A stretch of 64,000 nucleotides of DNA from Paenibacillus protaetiae (GTDB taxonomy: Bacteria; Bacillota; Bacilli; Paenibacillales; Paenibacillaceae), in the NCBI RefSeq assembly GCF_004135365.1, contig NZ_CP035492.1, positions 2,044,501 to 2,108,500 of the forward strand, in the 5' to 3' direction. The notes below the pieces were generated by a model that did no database searches, was not told the origin of the DNA, and worked only from the letters and a program-made list of their open reading frames with translations. Both the position numbers and the translations under genes were made by a program. Positions 17,405-25,910 of the stretch are shown in pieces. The stretch's first letter is position 1, and every line of letters starts with the position of its first letter.

Positions 17405-18763
17405 TTATAACGATTGGCGCAGTGACGCCGGCGCAATAATCGGATAGCCGTCCGGCAGCGTCTCCATCGTTTGCGGCACCCAGGACACATGCGTTCTCCC
17501 ATACAAGAGCCAGGCTTCCGATGCTGCCCGCGACAGCACTTTTCTTTTTTGGCCGTCCTCGAAATAATAACAGCTGCCGTCCGGGCTGTAACTGACCGTT
17601 CCCGGCTGCGGGCAGGCGGCGTTCCCCTCCATTTGGCTCCGCGGATCCCGCATGATGGAGGCGTTGATGGAAGGGCCGCGCTGCCAGCGTTTAATCTCTA
17701 TGTTCGAAAGCTGTACCACCGGATACGGCCAGTTACCTTCGATGAGATGCCGTTTGCCGCCCTCAATCCAGTAGATGGAAGAACCGGTTCCTTTTACAGC
17801 AATGCCTTGCGGATAAAAAACCGTTTCTCCGGCCGGTTTGCCCTCCAGCGCCGCATTGGCAGCTTCAGCATCGCTTCGGAGAGCCGGACCGTTCCCGCTC
17901 CACTTGTCCTGGAACCAAAGCCGGTTTACCTGCTCCGTTTGATCGGATTCCAGGCTATCAGCGCCATCGCCCCCGTCCCCGTTGTACACAACGTAAGCAT
18001 CCTCGGCGATAAGCAGGCGCCAGCCCTGCAAAACAACACGGTAACAATAATCTTCCATCGCGAACCGGCCAGCTGTAAATCTCTCATCCCAATATCCCGT
18101 ATTTTCCCAAAGCGCTCTATGAAAAAGAATGCAAAAGCTGTCCAAACTGTCTGTTTCCGCCCATTTATTGCTTGGAACAAACAGGTTTGGCGTAGAGTAG
18201 GTGGTTTCATCCGGCGCTTCAACAGCAAGAAGTTTCCGCTGCCGCCCGCTGCCTCCGTTCGACATAGGCCCAACTATGCCCGCCTGCCCGCAGCCGCTTA
18301 ATCCGTAAAGCAGCTGGTCCAGCCAATACTCCGTTGCTTGCGCACAGCTGTCCATAATAAGCAGCGTTGTGCCTTTGGCCATCATTAGTCCTCTATTAAT
18401 AGCTGCCGCGCGGCTGTTATCCCCATGCTCCATGATGAAATAACGGATTTGCCCGGTCATTTGCTTGAGCAGTTTATCCGTATCGTCGGTAGAACCGCGG
18501 TCCACTACGATAATCTCATAGGGCAGATCGGTATGTTCAGCTATACTTTGCATGCAAGCTTTTAATTTCTCCGCCTGGTTGAGAGAAGGAATGATGATGC
18601 TCGTGCCGTCAAAATAAATAGAATAGCTGCCGGCACCCGCTTCTTGCCCCTGCCTGTAGCCGTCCTCATAGCCCATTTGATAGTCTAATGCTTTTTGTTG
18701 ATTAGTCCGGGGCGCTTTCCGCCTCTTCCTGAGACGCCGGACTGGCCGTTTTTTACGCCTCAT
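17405..18763 (-). CDS. GT2 glycosyltransferase with basic N-terminal extension
   Basis: Family-2 (GT-A fold) glycosyltransferase of 452 residues. The catalytic domain spans about 50-290: TSIIIPSLNQAEKLKACMQS, EIIVVDRGSTDDTDKLL, then ATTLL-type MDSCA in place of the usual DxD, and WDERFTAGRFAMEDYCYRV, typical of GT2 enzymes that act on proteins or glycans. A C-terminal segment of about 130 residues has repeated IYWIEGGKRHLI and YYFEDGQKRKVL units. The N-terminus is unusual, with RRKKRPVRRLRKRRK followed by YQMGYEDGYRQGQEAG, the same arrangement as in the basic protein of the block. No membrane segment, so it works in the cytoplasm. The likely acceptor is the Ser/Thr-rich repeat protein upstream (inference). 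Start at ATG 18763 because AGGAGAG precedes it. Confidence 0.85.
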   Translation of the reverse strand: MRRKKRPVRRLRKRRKAPRTNQQKALDYQMGYEDGYRQGQEAGAGSYSIYFDGTSIIIPSLNQAEKLKACMQSIAEHTDLPYEIIVVDRGSTDDTDKLLKQMTGQIRYFIMEHGDNSRAAAINRGLMMAKGTTLLIMDSCAQATEYWLDQLLYGLSGCGQAGIVGPMSNGGSGRQRKLLAVEAPDETTYSTPNLFVPSNKWAETDSLDSFCILFHRALWENTGYWDERFTAGRFAMEDYCYRVVLQGWRLLIAEDAYVVYNGDGGDGADSLESDQTEQVNRLWFQDKWSGNGPALRSDAEAANAALEGKPAGETVFYPQGIAVKGTGSSIYWIEGGKRHLIEGNWPYPVVQLSNIEIKRWQRGPSINASIMRDPRSQMEGNAACPQPGTVSYSPDGSCYYFEDGQKRKVLSRAASEAWLLYGRTHVSWVPQTMETLPDGYPIIAPASLRQSL

Positions 18764-18970
18764 CCAACTCTCTCCTATCACCTGTCATTTGAAGTAGCAG
18801 TACAGTATATGTAAGCCGCCCGCCGCCCGCAAAGGACAGTTGTACAGGGGGAAGAAACGCCCCTCCGGGAGGAAGCGGCATAACGCATGATCCGTATAGG
18901 CGGATATAAGGCTGCTTTTCGGCATCCATGTTTCACGCGGCACGCGCCTGCTTCTCTGCTGCGTCACGGC

Positions 18971-19017
18971 AAAAAGCCGCTGCTGCTGAAATGGAACTTC
19001 CAGCAAAGCAGCGGCTT
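18971..19017 (-). terminator. Terminator after the repeat-protein gene
   Basis: Stem AAGCCGCTGC/GCAGCGGCTT plus an inner TGCTG/CAGCA pairing, then TTTTTG on the minus strand. It separates the 1508-residue gene from the glycosyltransferase, so the downstream genes may depend on read-through or their own promoter. Confidence 0.8.
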
Positions 19018-19041
19018 CGGGAACGAACAACCGGGGCCTTG

Positions 19042-22000
19042 TTAAACCCCCAGCGCAATCCAGTTCAAATAACCTTGCAGATGATAGCTGTGGTTCAAGT
19101 TGGTTTTGACTACAAAAAGCACAGCTTTATCCGATTGCTTCGACTTGATGGTCACATAACAAAACGGATGGTCGGATACGGCGGTAAGCACATATTTATT
19201 GCTGTTGAATGGCCTTTGGAAGGAAATAACCACTTCCAGGAATTCATCATGCTCGGTAAAATGATACGGCGCCAGCCCGAATTGCTGGAATACGGCATCC
19301 CCTTGCGCCGTTGATACGACCGGCGTAAACGCAAGTTTGCCGTACGTGATGCTGCCTTCCGAAATATGGCTGCTTTGCACCGATTCATCCGTCAGATGAA
19401 TGCTGTCGACGGAGGATGCGGCAAGATGGATGCCCAGAACCGCGCCTGCTTGAATGTGGCCGCTTGCTACAGACGCCTCCGACAAGTGCTCCGGCCTGAC
19501 GGCCCCTCCTTGCAGCTGCTCGCTCGCTACGCTGGCAGGAGCCAGTTTGCCGGCTGTTACGCAGCCATCGGCCAGATGGGCTGCGGCGACACTGCCGCCG
19601 GCCAGCTTATCGCCCGTAACAGCGCCATTCGCCAGCTTATCGCCTTCAACCGCTCCATCCGCCAGCTTCCCGGCGGTGACGGCTGCATCCGCCAGCGCGT
19701 ATTCGGTTACGCTGCTTTCGGCCAGCTTCGCTGCCGTGACGCTGGCATCGCCCAGCTGGTCAGCCGTTACCGTTCCATCGGCCAAATGCAGCGTGTATAC
19801 GCTGCCGGCTGACAGCTTCCCGCCCGTTACCGCTCCGTCCGCAAGCGCCGCTTCCGTTACGGCTCCTGCCGCCAGCGCTTCTTCCGTTACGCTCGACGCC
19901 GTCAAATGACGGGAGCTTACGCTGCCGGTTGACAGCTTCCCGCCCGTTACCGCCCCGTCCGCAAGCGCCGCTTCCGTTACGGCTCCTGCCGCCAGCGCTT
20001 CTTCCGTTACGCTCGATGCCGTCAAATGGCGGGAGCTTACGCTGCCGGTTGACAGCTTCCCGCCCGTTACCGCCCCGTCCGCAAGCGCCGCTTCTGTTAC
20101 GGCTCCTGCCGCCAGCGCTTCTTCCGTTACGCTCGACGCCGTCAAATGGCGGGAGCTTACGCTGCCGAATGACAATTTCTCGCCCGTTACCGCTCCGTCC
20201 GCCAGCTTCTCGGCATTCACCGAACGATAAGCCAATGCGGCTTCTACTACGCTGGAATCCGCCAAATGATAAAAGTCGATGCTGCCGTGCCCCAACTTGG
20301 CGCTTGTGACCGCCCCGTCCGCCAGCGCCGCTTCCGTCACGCTTCCTTCCGCTAGTTTGGCCGCCGTAATGCTGGCGTCGTCCAGCTTGTCGGCTGTTAC
20401 AGCCGCGGTGCCCAAATGCTCTGTTTGCACGCTGCCGTAAGCCAGTTTATCGCCTGTCACCGCTCCATCGGACAACTTCTCCGTGACCACGGCGTTTGCC
20501 GCGAGCGCGGCTTCCGTTACACTGGAATTCGCCAAGTGGCGGGAGTTTATGCTGCCTGCCGCAAGCTTGCCGCCCGTTACCGCTTCATCGGACAGCTTCT
20601 CCGTAACCACGGCGTTTGCTGCGAGTGCGGCTGCCGCCACGCTGGAATCCGCCAAATGATAAAAGTCGATGCTGCCGTGCGCTACCTTGGCGCTTGTGAC
20701 CGCCCCATCCGACAGCGCCGCTTCCGTCACGCTTCCTTCCGCTAGTTTGGCCGCCGTCACGCTTCCTTCCGCAAGCTTGGGCTCCGTAACAGCTTCATCC
20801 GACAGCTGGCTGCTGCTGACGCTTTGGTCCGCCAGCTGGCTGTTCACAATGCTTTGCTCCGCCAGCTTGCTGCCCGGTATGCCGCCATCGGGTATCCGGT
20901 CTACTAGCCGGGTATCTTCTGCAAAATGGTTTAACGTAAGCGTTCCTTTCCGGATATGGTAACCCTGCACCGAATCCGGCTTCAAATGTTTGGCCGCTAT
21001 CGTTTCCAGCTGCATATGCTCGCCTTTCACGCTGTCCGGCGCCAGCTTGGCGGCCGTTACAGCGCCGGCTTGCAGATGCGCTTCGCCAATGGCGCCGCCC
21101 GCTACTGCTTCGGAGCCCACTGCGCCGGCTTTGAGGTGGCCGGCCGCAACGCTGCGAAGCGACAATTTCTCATCCGTAATTGAACCGGCGGCGATATGCC
21201 TCTCTTGCACAGCATATTCACCCAGATGGACGCCTAATACGGATTGCTGCGCCAAATGACGGCCGCTTACCGCTTCATTGCCGATATGCTTCGGCTGTAC
21301 CGCATCCGGGGCCAGCTTGACAGATGTAATCGCCTCGTCCTGCACAGCCGCGGAATCAACCGCAGACGGCTTCAGATGACGGCTTTCAACCGCTCCATCC
21401 TGCAGATGGCTTTGCCCGATCGCCTGCGGCTGGATATGGCCGCCTGCTACTGCAGCCGAGGCCAGCTGTCCGGATCCGACTGCTCCCGGCGCTATTTTAT
21501 CGCTTGTTACGCTGCCTTTCCCCATCTTGGCAGCCGTTACGCTCAGATCGGACAGTTTATCCGTCGAGACCGATTCCGGCGAAAGCTTCAGCGATGTAAC
21601 TGCGTAATCAGCCAAATGATGCGATAAAATATTACCCGCTGCAATATGACGGTCCCATACCGCACCGAATGCAAGCTTCTGGCTGCTGACGGCGCCGTCT
21701 TGAACTTTGCTTGCACTTACGCTGCTATCCTCCAGATGGCCTTCGCCTATCGATTTCGGCGCAATATGGCCGCCGGCAACCGATTCCGGCGCAATGGCTG
21801 CTCCCGTTACCGCTTTAGGCGATATATGATGGCTGCGTACCGCTTCGGGAGCGATATGGCGAAACATCACCGCTTCGTCCTGCACATGCCTCGCTCCAAC
21901 CGCTCCGTCCGCCAGCTTGCTGTCCGTTACAGCCCCGTTCGCCAGCTTGACTTCCGTTACGGACGTATCCGCCAGTTGCTCCGTATCGACCGAAAGGGCA

Positions 22001-23568
22001 GCCAAATGTTCATGCTGCACGGCGTTAGGCGCAAGCTTCTCATAGGTAACAATTGCCGCCTTCAAATGCGCTTCGTCAACCGCGCCAGACTGCAGCTGGT
22101 TACCGGATATGGCTTGAGGCGCAATATGCCGGTTATGCACTTGGCTGTCGCCAAGCTTATCGGAGCTAATGCTTCCGCTGCCCAGATGGCGGTTTTGTAC
22201 CGCTCCGTCGGACAACTTTGCCGCCGTTACGCTTTGGTCGGCTATTTTCGACGAGGTTACGGCTTGATCGACCAGCTTGATCGTAGAGATGGATTGGTCG
22301 GACAGCTTCGTTCCCGTAATAGACTGAGGAGAGAGATGGCTGCTTATAATTTGCTCGTCTGCGATATGCCAGCTCCGAATCGCTCCGCCTTGAATATGTT
22401 CGGCCGAAATCACTTCTTTTTCCAGATGAGACCCGCCGACCGATTCCTGCTGAAGCTCCCTTGCCCCGATGGATTCCGCTGCCAGATGGCTGCCCGTCAG
22501 TTCGCCCGGGGCCAAATGCTTTCCCGTCAGCACACCTTCGCCAATATGCTCTGCCTGCAGCAAACCCGGTTTTAAATGAGCGGAATCAATGGCTTCAAAA
22601 GCGATTTTATGTTCATCTACAGCGCCGTCCCGCAGCTTGTCGTTCGTAACGGAACCGTCGGCCAGTTTTAGAGCGCTAATGCTCTCATTGGCCAAATTTT
22701 CCGTCCGGATCGCGCCGATACGGATTTTATCCGATGTGACCGCCTGATCGGCCAGCAGCTCCGTCGCAATTAAAAACGGTTTTAAATGGCGGGTTTCAAT
22801 ACTGCCGTCAGCAATTTTATGCGGCCCAATCGTCCGGTCCGCCAGTTTCTCCGACGTAATGCTGTTATCCTGAAGCTTATGGCTGCCGATCGAATAATCC
22901 AAAATTTTGGCGCCGGTAATGGAGTTGTTGGTCAAATGTTCCGATTTGATGGTTTCTTCTGCAATTTTGGAAGCGGTGACCGCTCCGTCCGCCAAGTGGA
23001 TGTTTTGCACCGCCGCATCAGCCAGCGCTTCTGCGCCCACCGCGCCGGGCGACAGCTTGTCGCCCGTTACAGCAAAAGGCGCGAATTTGCTCGTTGTAAT
23101 CGAGCCGTCCACGATATCATCGGCGTAAATAAAAGGCGCCGGGCCTGCTTCTTCGCGGCGTTCCTCCGCCAGCTGCACCCTGTCATCGTAAGATTCCACA
23201 ATCTCCTCTTCAGCCGGCAATTCAAATTGATCCAAGATCTCCTCTTGCTCGTCATACGCCAATAATGACTGCAGCGCATCCTCCGGCAACGTTTCGCCGT
23301 CATAGGCTGCTGCATCAGAAACTTCGATTGCTTCTTCCTCCAAATCATTTACGCTTGCCGTGCTGCTTACCGTCACCTTTGTTTCCTCGTATGGTGCAGA
23401 CTGCTGCTGGCGGAAAGCCGACGGCGCCGCAGACGGGGTTACCGTTTTGTGGACCGATTTTTTCCGGGACAGCTCATCAATCCAGTTTAACTCGGAAGTA
23501 TTCGGATTATCGACGTAAAAAAGCGGTCTTCGAGCTTTTGAGCCTCTTGCCTTTTTGCTCTTTGCCAT
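19042..23568 (-). CDS. 1508-residue decapeptide-repeat surface-type protein
   Basis: Giant repeat protein of unknown function. Residues 1-150: a basic start (MAKSKKARGSKARR) then YVDNPNTSELNWIDEL and an acidic stretch; no signal peptide. Residues about 155-1415: some 125 ten-residue units, each encoded by exactly 30 bases, with consensus (D/E)(G/S)(A/S)(V/I)TxxK/HLA. The N-terminal two-thirds vary, often with H-L/H-I units; the C-terminal third is nearly uniform. Residues about 1420-1508: a small domain with ISFQRPFNSNKYVLTAV and the end LQGYLNWIALGV, which resembles H-type lectin domains and the WIAG-tail proteins I recall from Paenibacillus. Such repeats occur in phage tail fibres and suggest a long fibre (inference). 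Ser/Thr content makes it a probable glycosylation substrate. RBS AAGGAGAGGG. Upstream, a CATATATT (23605-23612) is compatible with a sigma-K/E -10 but lacks a clear -35. Confidence 0.85.
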   Translation of the reverse strand: MAKSKKARGSKARRPLFYVDNPNTSELNWIDELSRKKSVHKTVTPSAAPSAFRQQQSAPYEETKVTVSSTASVNDLEEEAIEVSDAAAYDGETLPEDALQSLLAYDEQEEILDQFELPAEEEIVESYDDRVQLAEERREEAGPAPFIYADDIVDGSITTSKFAPFAVTGDKLSPGAVGAEALADAAVQNIHLADGAVTASKIAEETIKSEHLTNNSITGAKILDYSIGSHKLQDNSITSEKLADRTIGPHKIADGSIETRHLKPFLIATELLADQAVTSDKIRIGAIRTENLANESISALKLADGSVTNDKLRDGAVDEHKIAFEAIDSAHLKPGLLQAEHIGEGVLTGKHLAPGELTGSHLAAESIGARELQQESVGGSHLEKEVISAEHIQGGAIRSWHIADEQIISSHLSPQSITGTKLSDQSISTIKLVDQAVTSSKIADQSVTAAKLSDGAVQNRHLGSGSISSDKLGDSQVHNRHIAPQAISGNQLQSGAVDEAHLKAAIVTYEKLAPNAVQHEHLAALSVDTEQLADTSVTEVKLANGAVTDSKLADGAVGARHVQDEAVMFRHIAPEAVRSHHISPKAVTGAAIAPESVAGGHIAPKSIGEGHLEDSSVSASKVQDGAVSSQKLAFGAVWDRHIAAGNILSHHLADYAVTSLKLSPESVSTDKLSDLSVTAAKMGKGSVTSDKIAPGAVGSGQLASAAVAGGHIQPQAIGQSHLQDGAVESRHLKPSAVDSAAVQDEAITSVKLAPDAVQPKHIGNEAVSGRHLAQQSVLGVHLGEYAVQERHIAAGSITDEKLSLRSVAAGHLKAGAVGSEAVAGGAIGEAHLQAGAVTAAKLAPDSVKGEHMQLETIAAKHLKPDSVQGYHIRKGTLTLNHFAEDTRLVDRIPDGGIPGSKLAEQSIVNSQLADQSVSSSQLSDEAVTEPKLAEGSVTAAKLAEGSVTEAALSDGAVTSAKVAHGSIDFYHLADSSVAAAALAANAVVTEKLSDEAVTGGKLAAGSINSRHLANSSVTEAALAANAVVTEKLSDGAVTGDKLAYGSVQTEHLGTAAVTADKLDDASITAAKLAEGSVTEAALADGAVTSAKLGHGSIDFYHLADSSVVEAALAYRSVNAEKLADGAVTGEKLSFGSVSSRHLTASSVTEEALAAGAVTEAALADGAVTGGKLSTGSVSSRHLTASSVTEEALAAGAVTEAALADGAVTGGKLSTGSVSSRHLTASSVTEEALAAGAVTEAALADGAVTGGKLSAGSVYTLHLADGTVTADQLGDASVTAAKLAESSVTEYALADAAVTAGKLADGAVEGDKLANGAVTGDKLAGGSVAAAHLADGCVTAGKLAPASVASEQLQGGAVRPEHLSEASVASGHIQAGAVLGIHLAASSVDSIHLTDESVQSSHISEGSITYGKLAFTPVVSTAQGDAVFQQFGLAPYHFTEHDEFLEVVISFQRPFNSNKYVLTAVSDHPFCYVTIKSKQSDKAVLFVVKTNLNHSYHLQGYLNWIALGV
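19321..23110 (-). repeat. About 125 phased 30-bp coding repeats
   Basis: The DNA has a strict 30-base period through almost the whole gene, with no visible phase shift. The minus-strand unit encodes a decapeptide such as DGAVTGGKLA. Unit sequences drift strongly at the 5' (N-terminal) side and become nearly identical toward 19.8-20.8 kb. Confidence 0.9.
19801..20160 (-). repeat. Three near-identical 120-bp tandem copies
   Basis: Three consecutive 120-base blocks (19801-19920, 19921-20040, 20041-20160) differ at only a few positions. Each encodes four decapeptides, containing SSRHLTASSV and TEEALAAGAV. This is the most recently amplified part of the repeat gene. Confidence 0.92.
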
Positions 23569-23651
23569 AGCCCTCTCCTTCTTCCCTCATGGAATGTCTT
23601 AGGCAATATATGCAATGACCTATGGGCTGGCTACTCGATTGGCATGCATGC

Positions 23652-23693
23652 AAAAAGACTTCCGCAGGTGCCCGGTAATGGGCTCGGAAGTCT
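23652..23693 (-). terminator. Terminator of the FecCD operon
   Basis: Stem GACTTCCG/CGGAAGTC with an inner GCCC/GGGC pairing and TTTTTG on the minus strand, 11 bases after the second permease gene. Confidence 0.85.
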
Positions 23694-23703
23694 CTGTGCC
23701 ATA

Positions 23704-24711
23704 TTATTTAGCTTTGGAAAGCAGATATAAGAAATAAGGAGCGCCGATTACCGCTACAATAATGCCGGTAGGAATTTCCGATATCGTGCGGGACACCGTA
23801 TCGGCAACCATCACAATGAGTCCGCCGCATAAAGCCGAAGCCGGAAGCAGCTGCTGATGGTTGGGGCCGACGAGGCGGCGCGCCAGATGGGGGCCGATCA
23901 AGCCGATAAAGCTGATCCCGCCGCCAACGGCGGTACAAGCCCCGGCAAGCCCCACAGCTGCGCCAAGCAGCAGCAAGCGGTCCCGTCCGACCGGCGAACC
24001 AAGGCCGGTTGCCAGCTGATCGCCTAAATGAAGCACATTTAGCGCGCGGGATTTATAAACGGTGTACGGGATCAGAATTACGATCCATGGCAGCAGCGCC
24101 GCCACATACGTCCAGCTCGTTCCGTTAATGCTCCCTGCAATCCATATTTGAATTTTTTGATATTGATCCGGATTAATCCGCAGCGTCAGCACCAGTATAG
24201 CCGCATTAATGGCTTGGGCAATCGCCACGCCGGCCAGTATCATCCGTGTCGGAATAACGCCTTGGTGGCGCTTGTAGGAGAAAGCGTAAATAATAACCGC
24301 TGCCGCCATTGAACCAAGAAATGCAAAAATCGGCATAATCAGAACGGAACCTGACCGATCCATCTGAATGAAGCTGATGTATAAAACAACCATCAGGCTT
24401 GCGCCGGAGTTAATGCCCAGCAAACCCGGATCAGCCAGCGGGTTGCGCGACAAGCTTTGCAGAATGCAGCCCGAGATGGCGAATCCCATGCCGATCAGTA
24501 CGGAAGTGACGATACGAGGCAGGCGAAAGTCAAACAATATCATGGATTGTTTGTCGGTTCCCATGCCAAACAGCGTTTGCAGCACATCGAGCGGCGAAAG
24601 CCGTATATAACCGGTGTTCATGCTGACCAAAAAAGTAATGATGATAAGAACAGCCAGGACGGTTATGACAAAAGCTGCCCGTCTGCGTCTTAAGGCTTCA
24701 ATCGCTGCCAT
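23704..24711 (-). CDS. FecCD-family iron-siderophore ABC permease
   Basis: Integral membrane permease of 335 residues of the FecCD/BtuC type, with about nine to ten hydrophobic segments. Family landmarks: SPLDVLQTLFGMG near the start, GCILQSLSRNPLADPGLLGINSGA (the central permease signature, in part), and near the end GGGISFIGLIGPHLARRLVG followed by LIVMVADTVSR. It would pair with the second permease encoded upstream, whose stop is directly next to this start, to form the membrane channel for ferric siderophore uptake. No binding protein or ATPase gene is in the neighbourhood, so these must be encoded elsewhere, as for systems that borrow a shared ATPase. Substrate is unknown. Confidence 0.93.
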   Translation of the reverse strand: MAAIEALRRRRAAFVITVLAVLIIITFLVSMNTGYIRLSPLDVLQTLFGMGTDKQSMILFDFRLPRIVTSVLIGMGFAISGCILQSLSRNPLADPGLLGINSGASLMVVLYISFIQMDRSGSVLIMPIFAFLGSMAAAVIIYAFSYKRHQGVIPTRMILAGVAIAQAINAAILVLTLRINPDQYQKIQIWIAGSINGTSWTYVAALLPWIVILIPYTVYKSRALNVLHLGDQLATGLGSPVGRDRLLLLGAAVGLAGACTAVGGGISFIGLIGPHLARRLVGPNHQQLLPASALCGGLIVMVADTVSRTISEIPTGIIVAVIGAPYFLYLLSKAK

Positions 24712-25752
24712 TTATGCTTCCCCCTTTTGCTTGCGCGCGATATAAAGGAGGAACGGCACGCCGATAATGGCGATTAAAGCGCCTACCGGCGATTCGGACG
24801 GAGGATTGACCAGCCTTGCGGCAATATCGGCCAACATCATAAACACGCCGCCCACTATAGCCGAGCATGGAATAATCCATCTGTAATCCACCCCGACCCA
24901 AAAACGGGACAGGTGGGGAATAAGCAGCCCGACAAAAGCGATCGGTCCCGCGATGGATACGCCTGCTCCTGCCAGTATAAGCACAAACAGCAGCCCAACC
25001 GCTTTAACCCACCCTGTTTTTTGTCCGAGGGACACTGCAACTTCTTCGCCAAGGCTGAGCAGCGTTATCGAACGTGAAATAATAATCGACCCGACTATTG
25101 CGGCAATCATCCAGGGGCCAACCGCGGCAAGCTGCTTCCAGTTCGTTCCGGCTACGCCGCCGGCCTGCCAGAAGGCTACGTCCTGGCCGATTTTGTATGC
25201 AATTTGAATCCCTTCGCTGACAGCCATAAACAATGCGCTTACAGCCGCGCCGGCCAGCGTCAGCCGGATTGGCGTCAAACCGCCTTTCGCCAGCGAACCG
25301 ATCCCGTACACAATTCCGGCGCCAGCGGCGGCACCGACAAAACACATGGCCATAATAAACATATAGGACATGCCCGGCGCCATCGCGATGCAAATGGCGA
25401 GAGCCAGCCCCGCTCCCGCGTTAAGCCCAAGCAAACCGGAATCGGCAAGCGGGTTGCGCGTCATGCCCTGCATGATGGCGCCCGCTACGGCAAGACCCGC
25501 GCCGACAAGGGCGGCCGCAGCGGAGCGGGGAATGCGAAGCTCCTGTATAATGACGTGCTGCGTATTGTTTGTGTCGTAATGGAAGATGGCCTGCCATACG
25601 GTCGAAAGCTTAATATCAGCCGCGCCGACAGATACGGACAGCCCAAAGATAAGGATTAGAGCGGCAGCGCCCAGCAGTAAAACCAAAGAGGCTGTAACCG
25701 GCCGCGTCTTCCCCTTCATCTCCTTGCGAATTTGACGTTCTGAGGTCACCAT
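24712..25752 (-). CDS. FecCD-family iron-siderophore ABC permease
   Basis: Permease of 346 residues, paralogous to the next gene, with the signature MQGMTRNPLADSGLLGLNAG, a late IAGPIAFVGLLIPHLSRFW coupling-helix region and GVFMMLADIAARL. The two permeases probably form a heterodimer. I start it at ATG 25752, where AAAGGTAG precedes it and a basic N-terminus leads into the first membrane segment; the frame is open farther upstream but that stretch overlaps the promoter and Fur box. Expression should be iron-repressed, judging by the Fur box about 35 bases upstream of the start. Confidence 0.92.
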   Translation of the reverse strand: MVTSERQIRKEMKGKTRPVTASLVLLLGAAALILIFGLSVSVGAADIKLSTVWQAIFHYDTNNTQHVIIQELRIPRSAAAALVGAGLAVAGAIMQGMTRNPLADSGLLGLNAGAGLALAICIAMAPGMSYMFIMAMCFVGAAAGAGIVYGIGSLAKGGLTPIRLTLAGAAVSALFMAVSEGIQIAYKIGQDVAFWQAGGVAGTNWKQLAAVGPWMIAAIVGSIIISRSITLLSLGEEVAVSLGQKTGWVKAVGLLFVLILAGAGVSIAGPIAFVGLLIPHLSRFWVGVDYRWIIPCSAIVGGVFMMLADIAARLVNPPSESPVGALIAIIGVPFLLYIARKQKGEA

Positions 25753-25786
25753 GTATGTACTACCTTTCCGCATGCATCTTATTTTA

Positions 25787-25801
25787 TGATAACGATTCTC
25801 A
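25787..25801 (-). promoter_or_regulatory. Fur box
   Basis: TGATAAC-G-ATTCTCA on the plus strand matches the Bacillus Fur 7-1-7 inverted repeat TGATAAT-N-ATTATCA at 12 of 14 fixed positions. A further perfect half-site ATTATCA lies at 25810-25816. The box directly follows the -10 region of the permease promoter. Confidence 0.8.
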
Positions 25802-25807
25802 TTACCG

Positions 25808-25836
25808 ATATTATCATTTAGAAGCTTTTTGTTCAA
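25808..25836 (-). promoter_or_regulatory. Promoter of the FecCD operon
   Basis: Minus strand -35 TTGAAC (25836-25831), 17-base spacer, -10 TAATAT (25813-25808). The Fur box lies immediately downstream and over the -10, positioned to block it when iron is sufficient. Confidence 0.6.
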
Positions 25837-25852
25837 CGCTTTTTTACCCTAT

Positions 25853-25878
25853 AAAAAAAACCGTCCCTTTCAGAACGG
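25853..25878 (-). terminator. Terminator after GT4 gene
   Basis: Six-base-pair stem CCGTTC/GGACGG (one G-T pair) followed on the minus strand by eight T residues, downstream of the glycosyltransferase gene. Confidence 0.72.
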
Positions 25879-25910
25879 CTGTTGCTGGCCGAAAGACAGG
25901 TGCTGCGCCA

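Noticed and set aside
18785-19030. An 81-residue minus-strand frame between the repeat-protein and GT2 genes
   Set aside because: It covers the terminator hairpin, has no RBS and shows no family features.
19366-22575. Long plus-strand open frames opposite the decapeptide-repeat gene (for example 21646-22575)
   Set aside because: The strict 30-base repeat keeps stop codons out of several frames at once. The plus-strand frames lack RBS and recognisable domains, and their codons follow the opposite strand's pattern.
19321-23110. A CRISPR-like array, given the many 30-bp periodic units
   Set aside because: The units are contiguous without spacers, encode a protein in frame, and drift gradually, so they are coding repeats.
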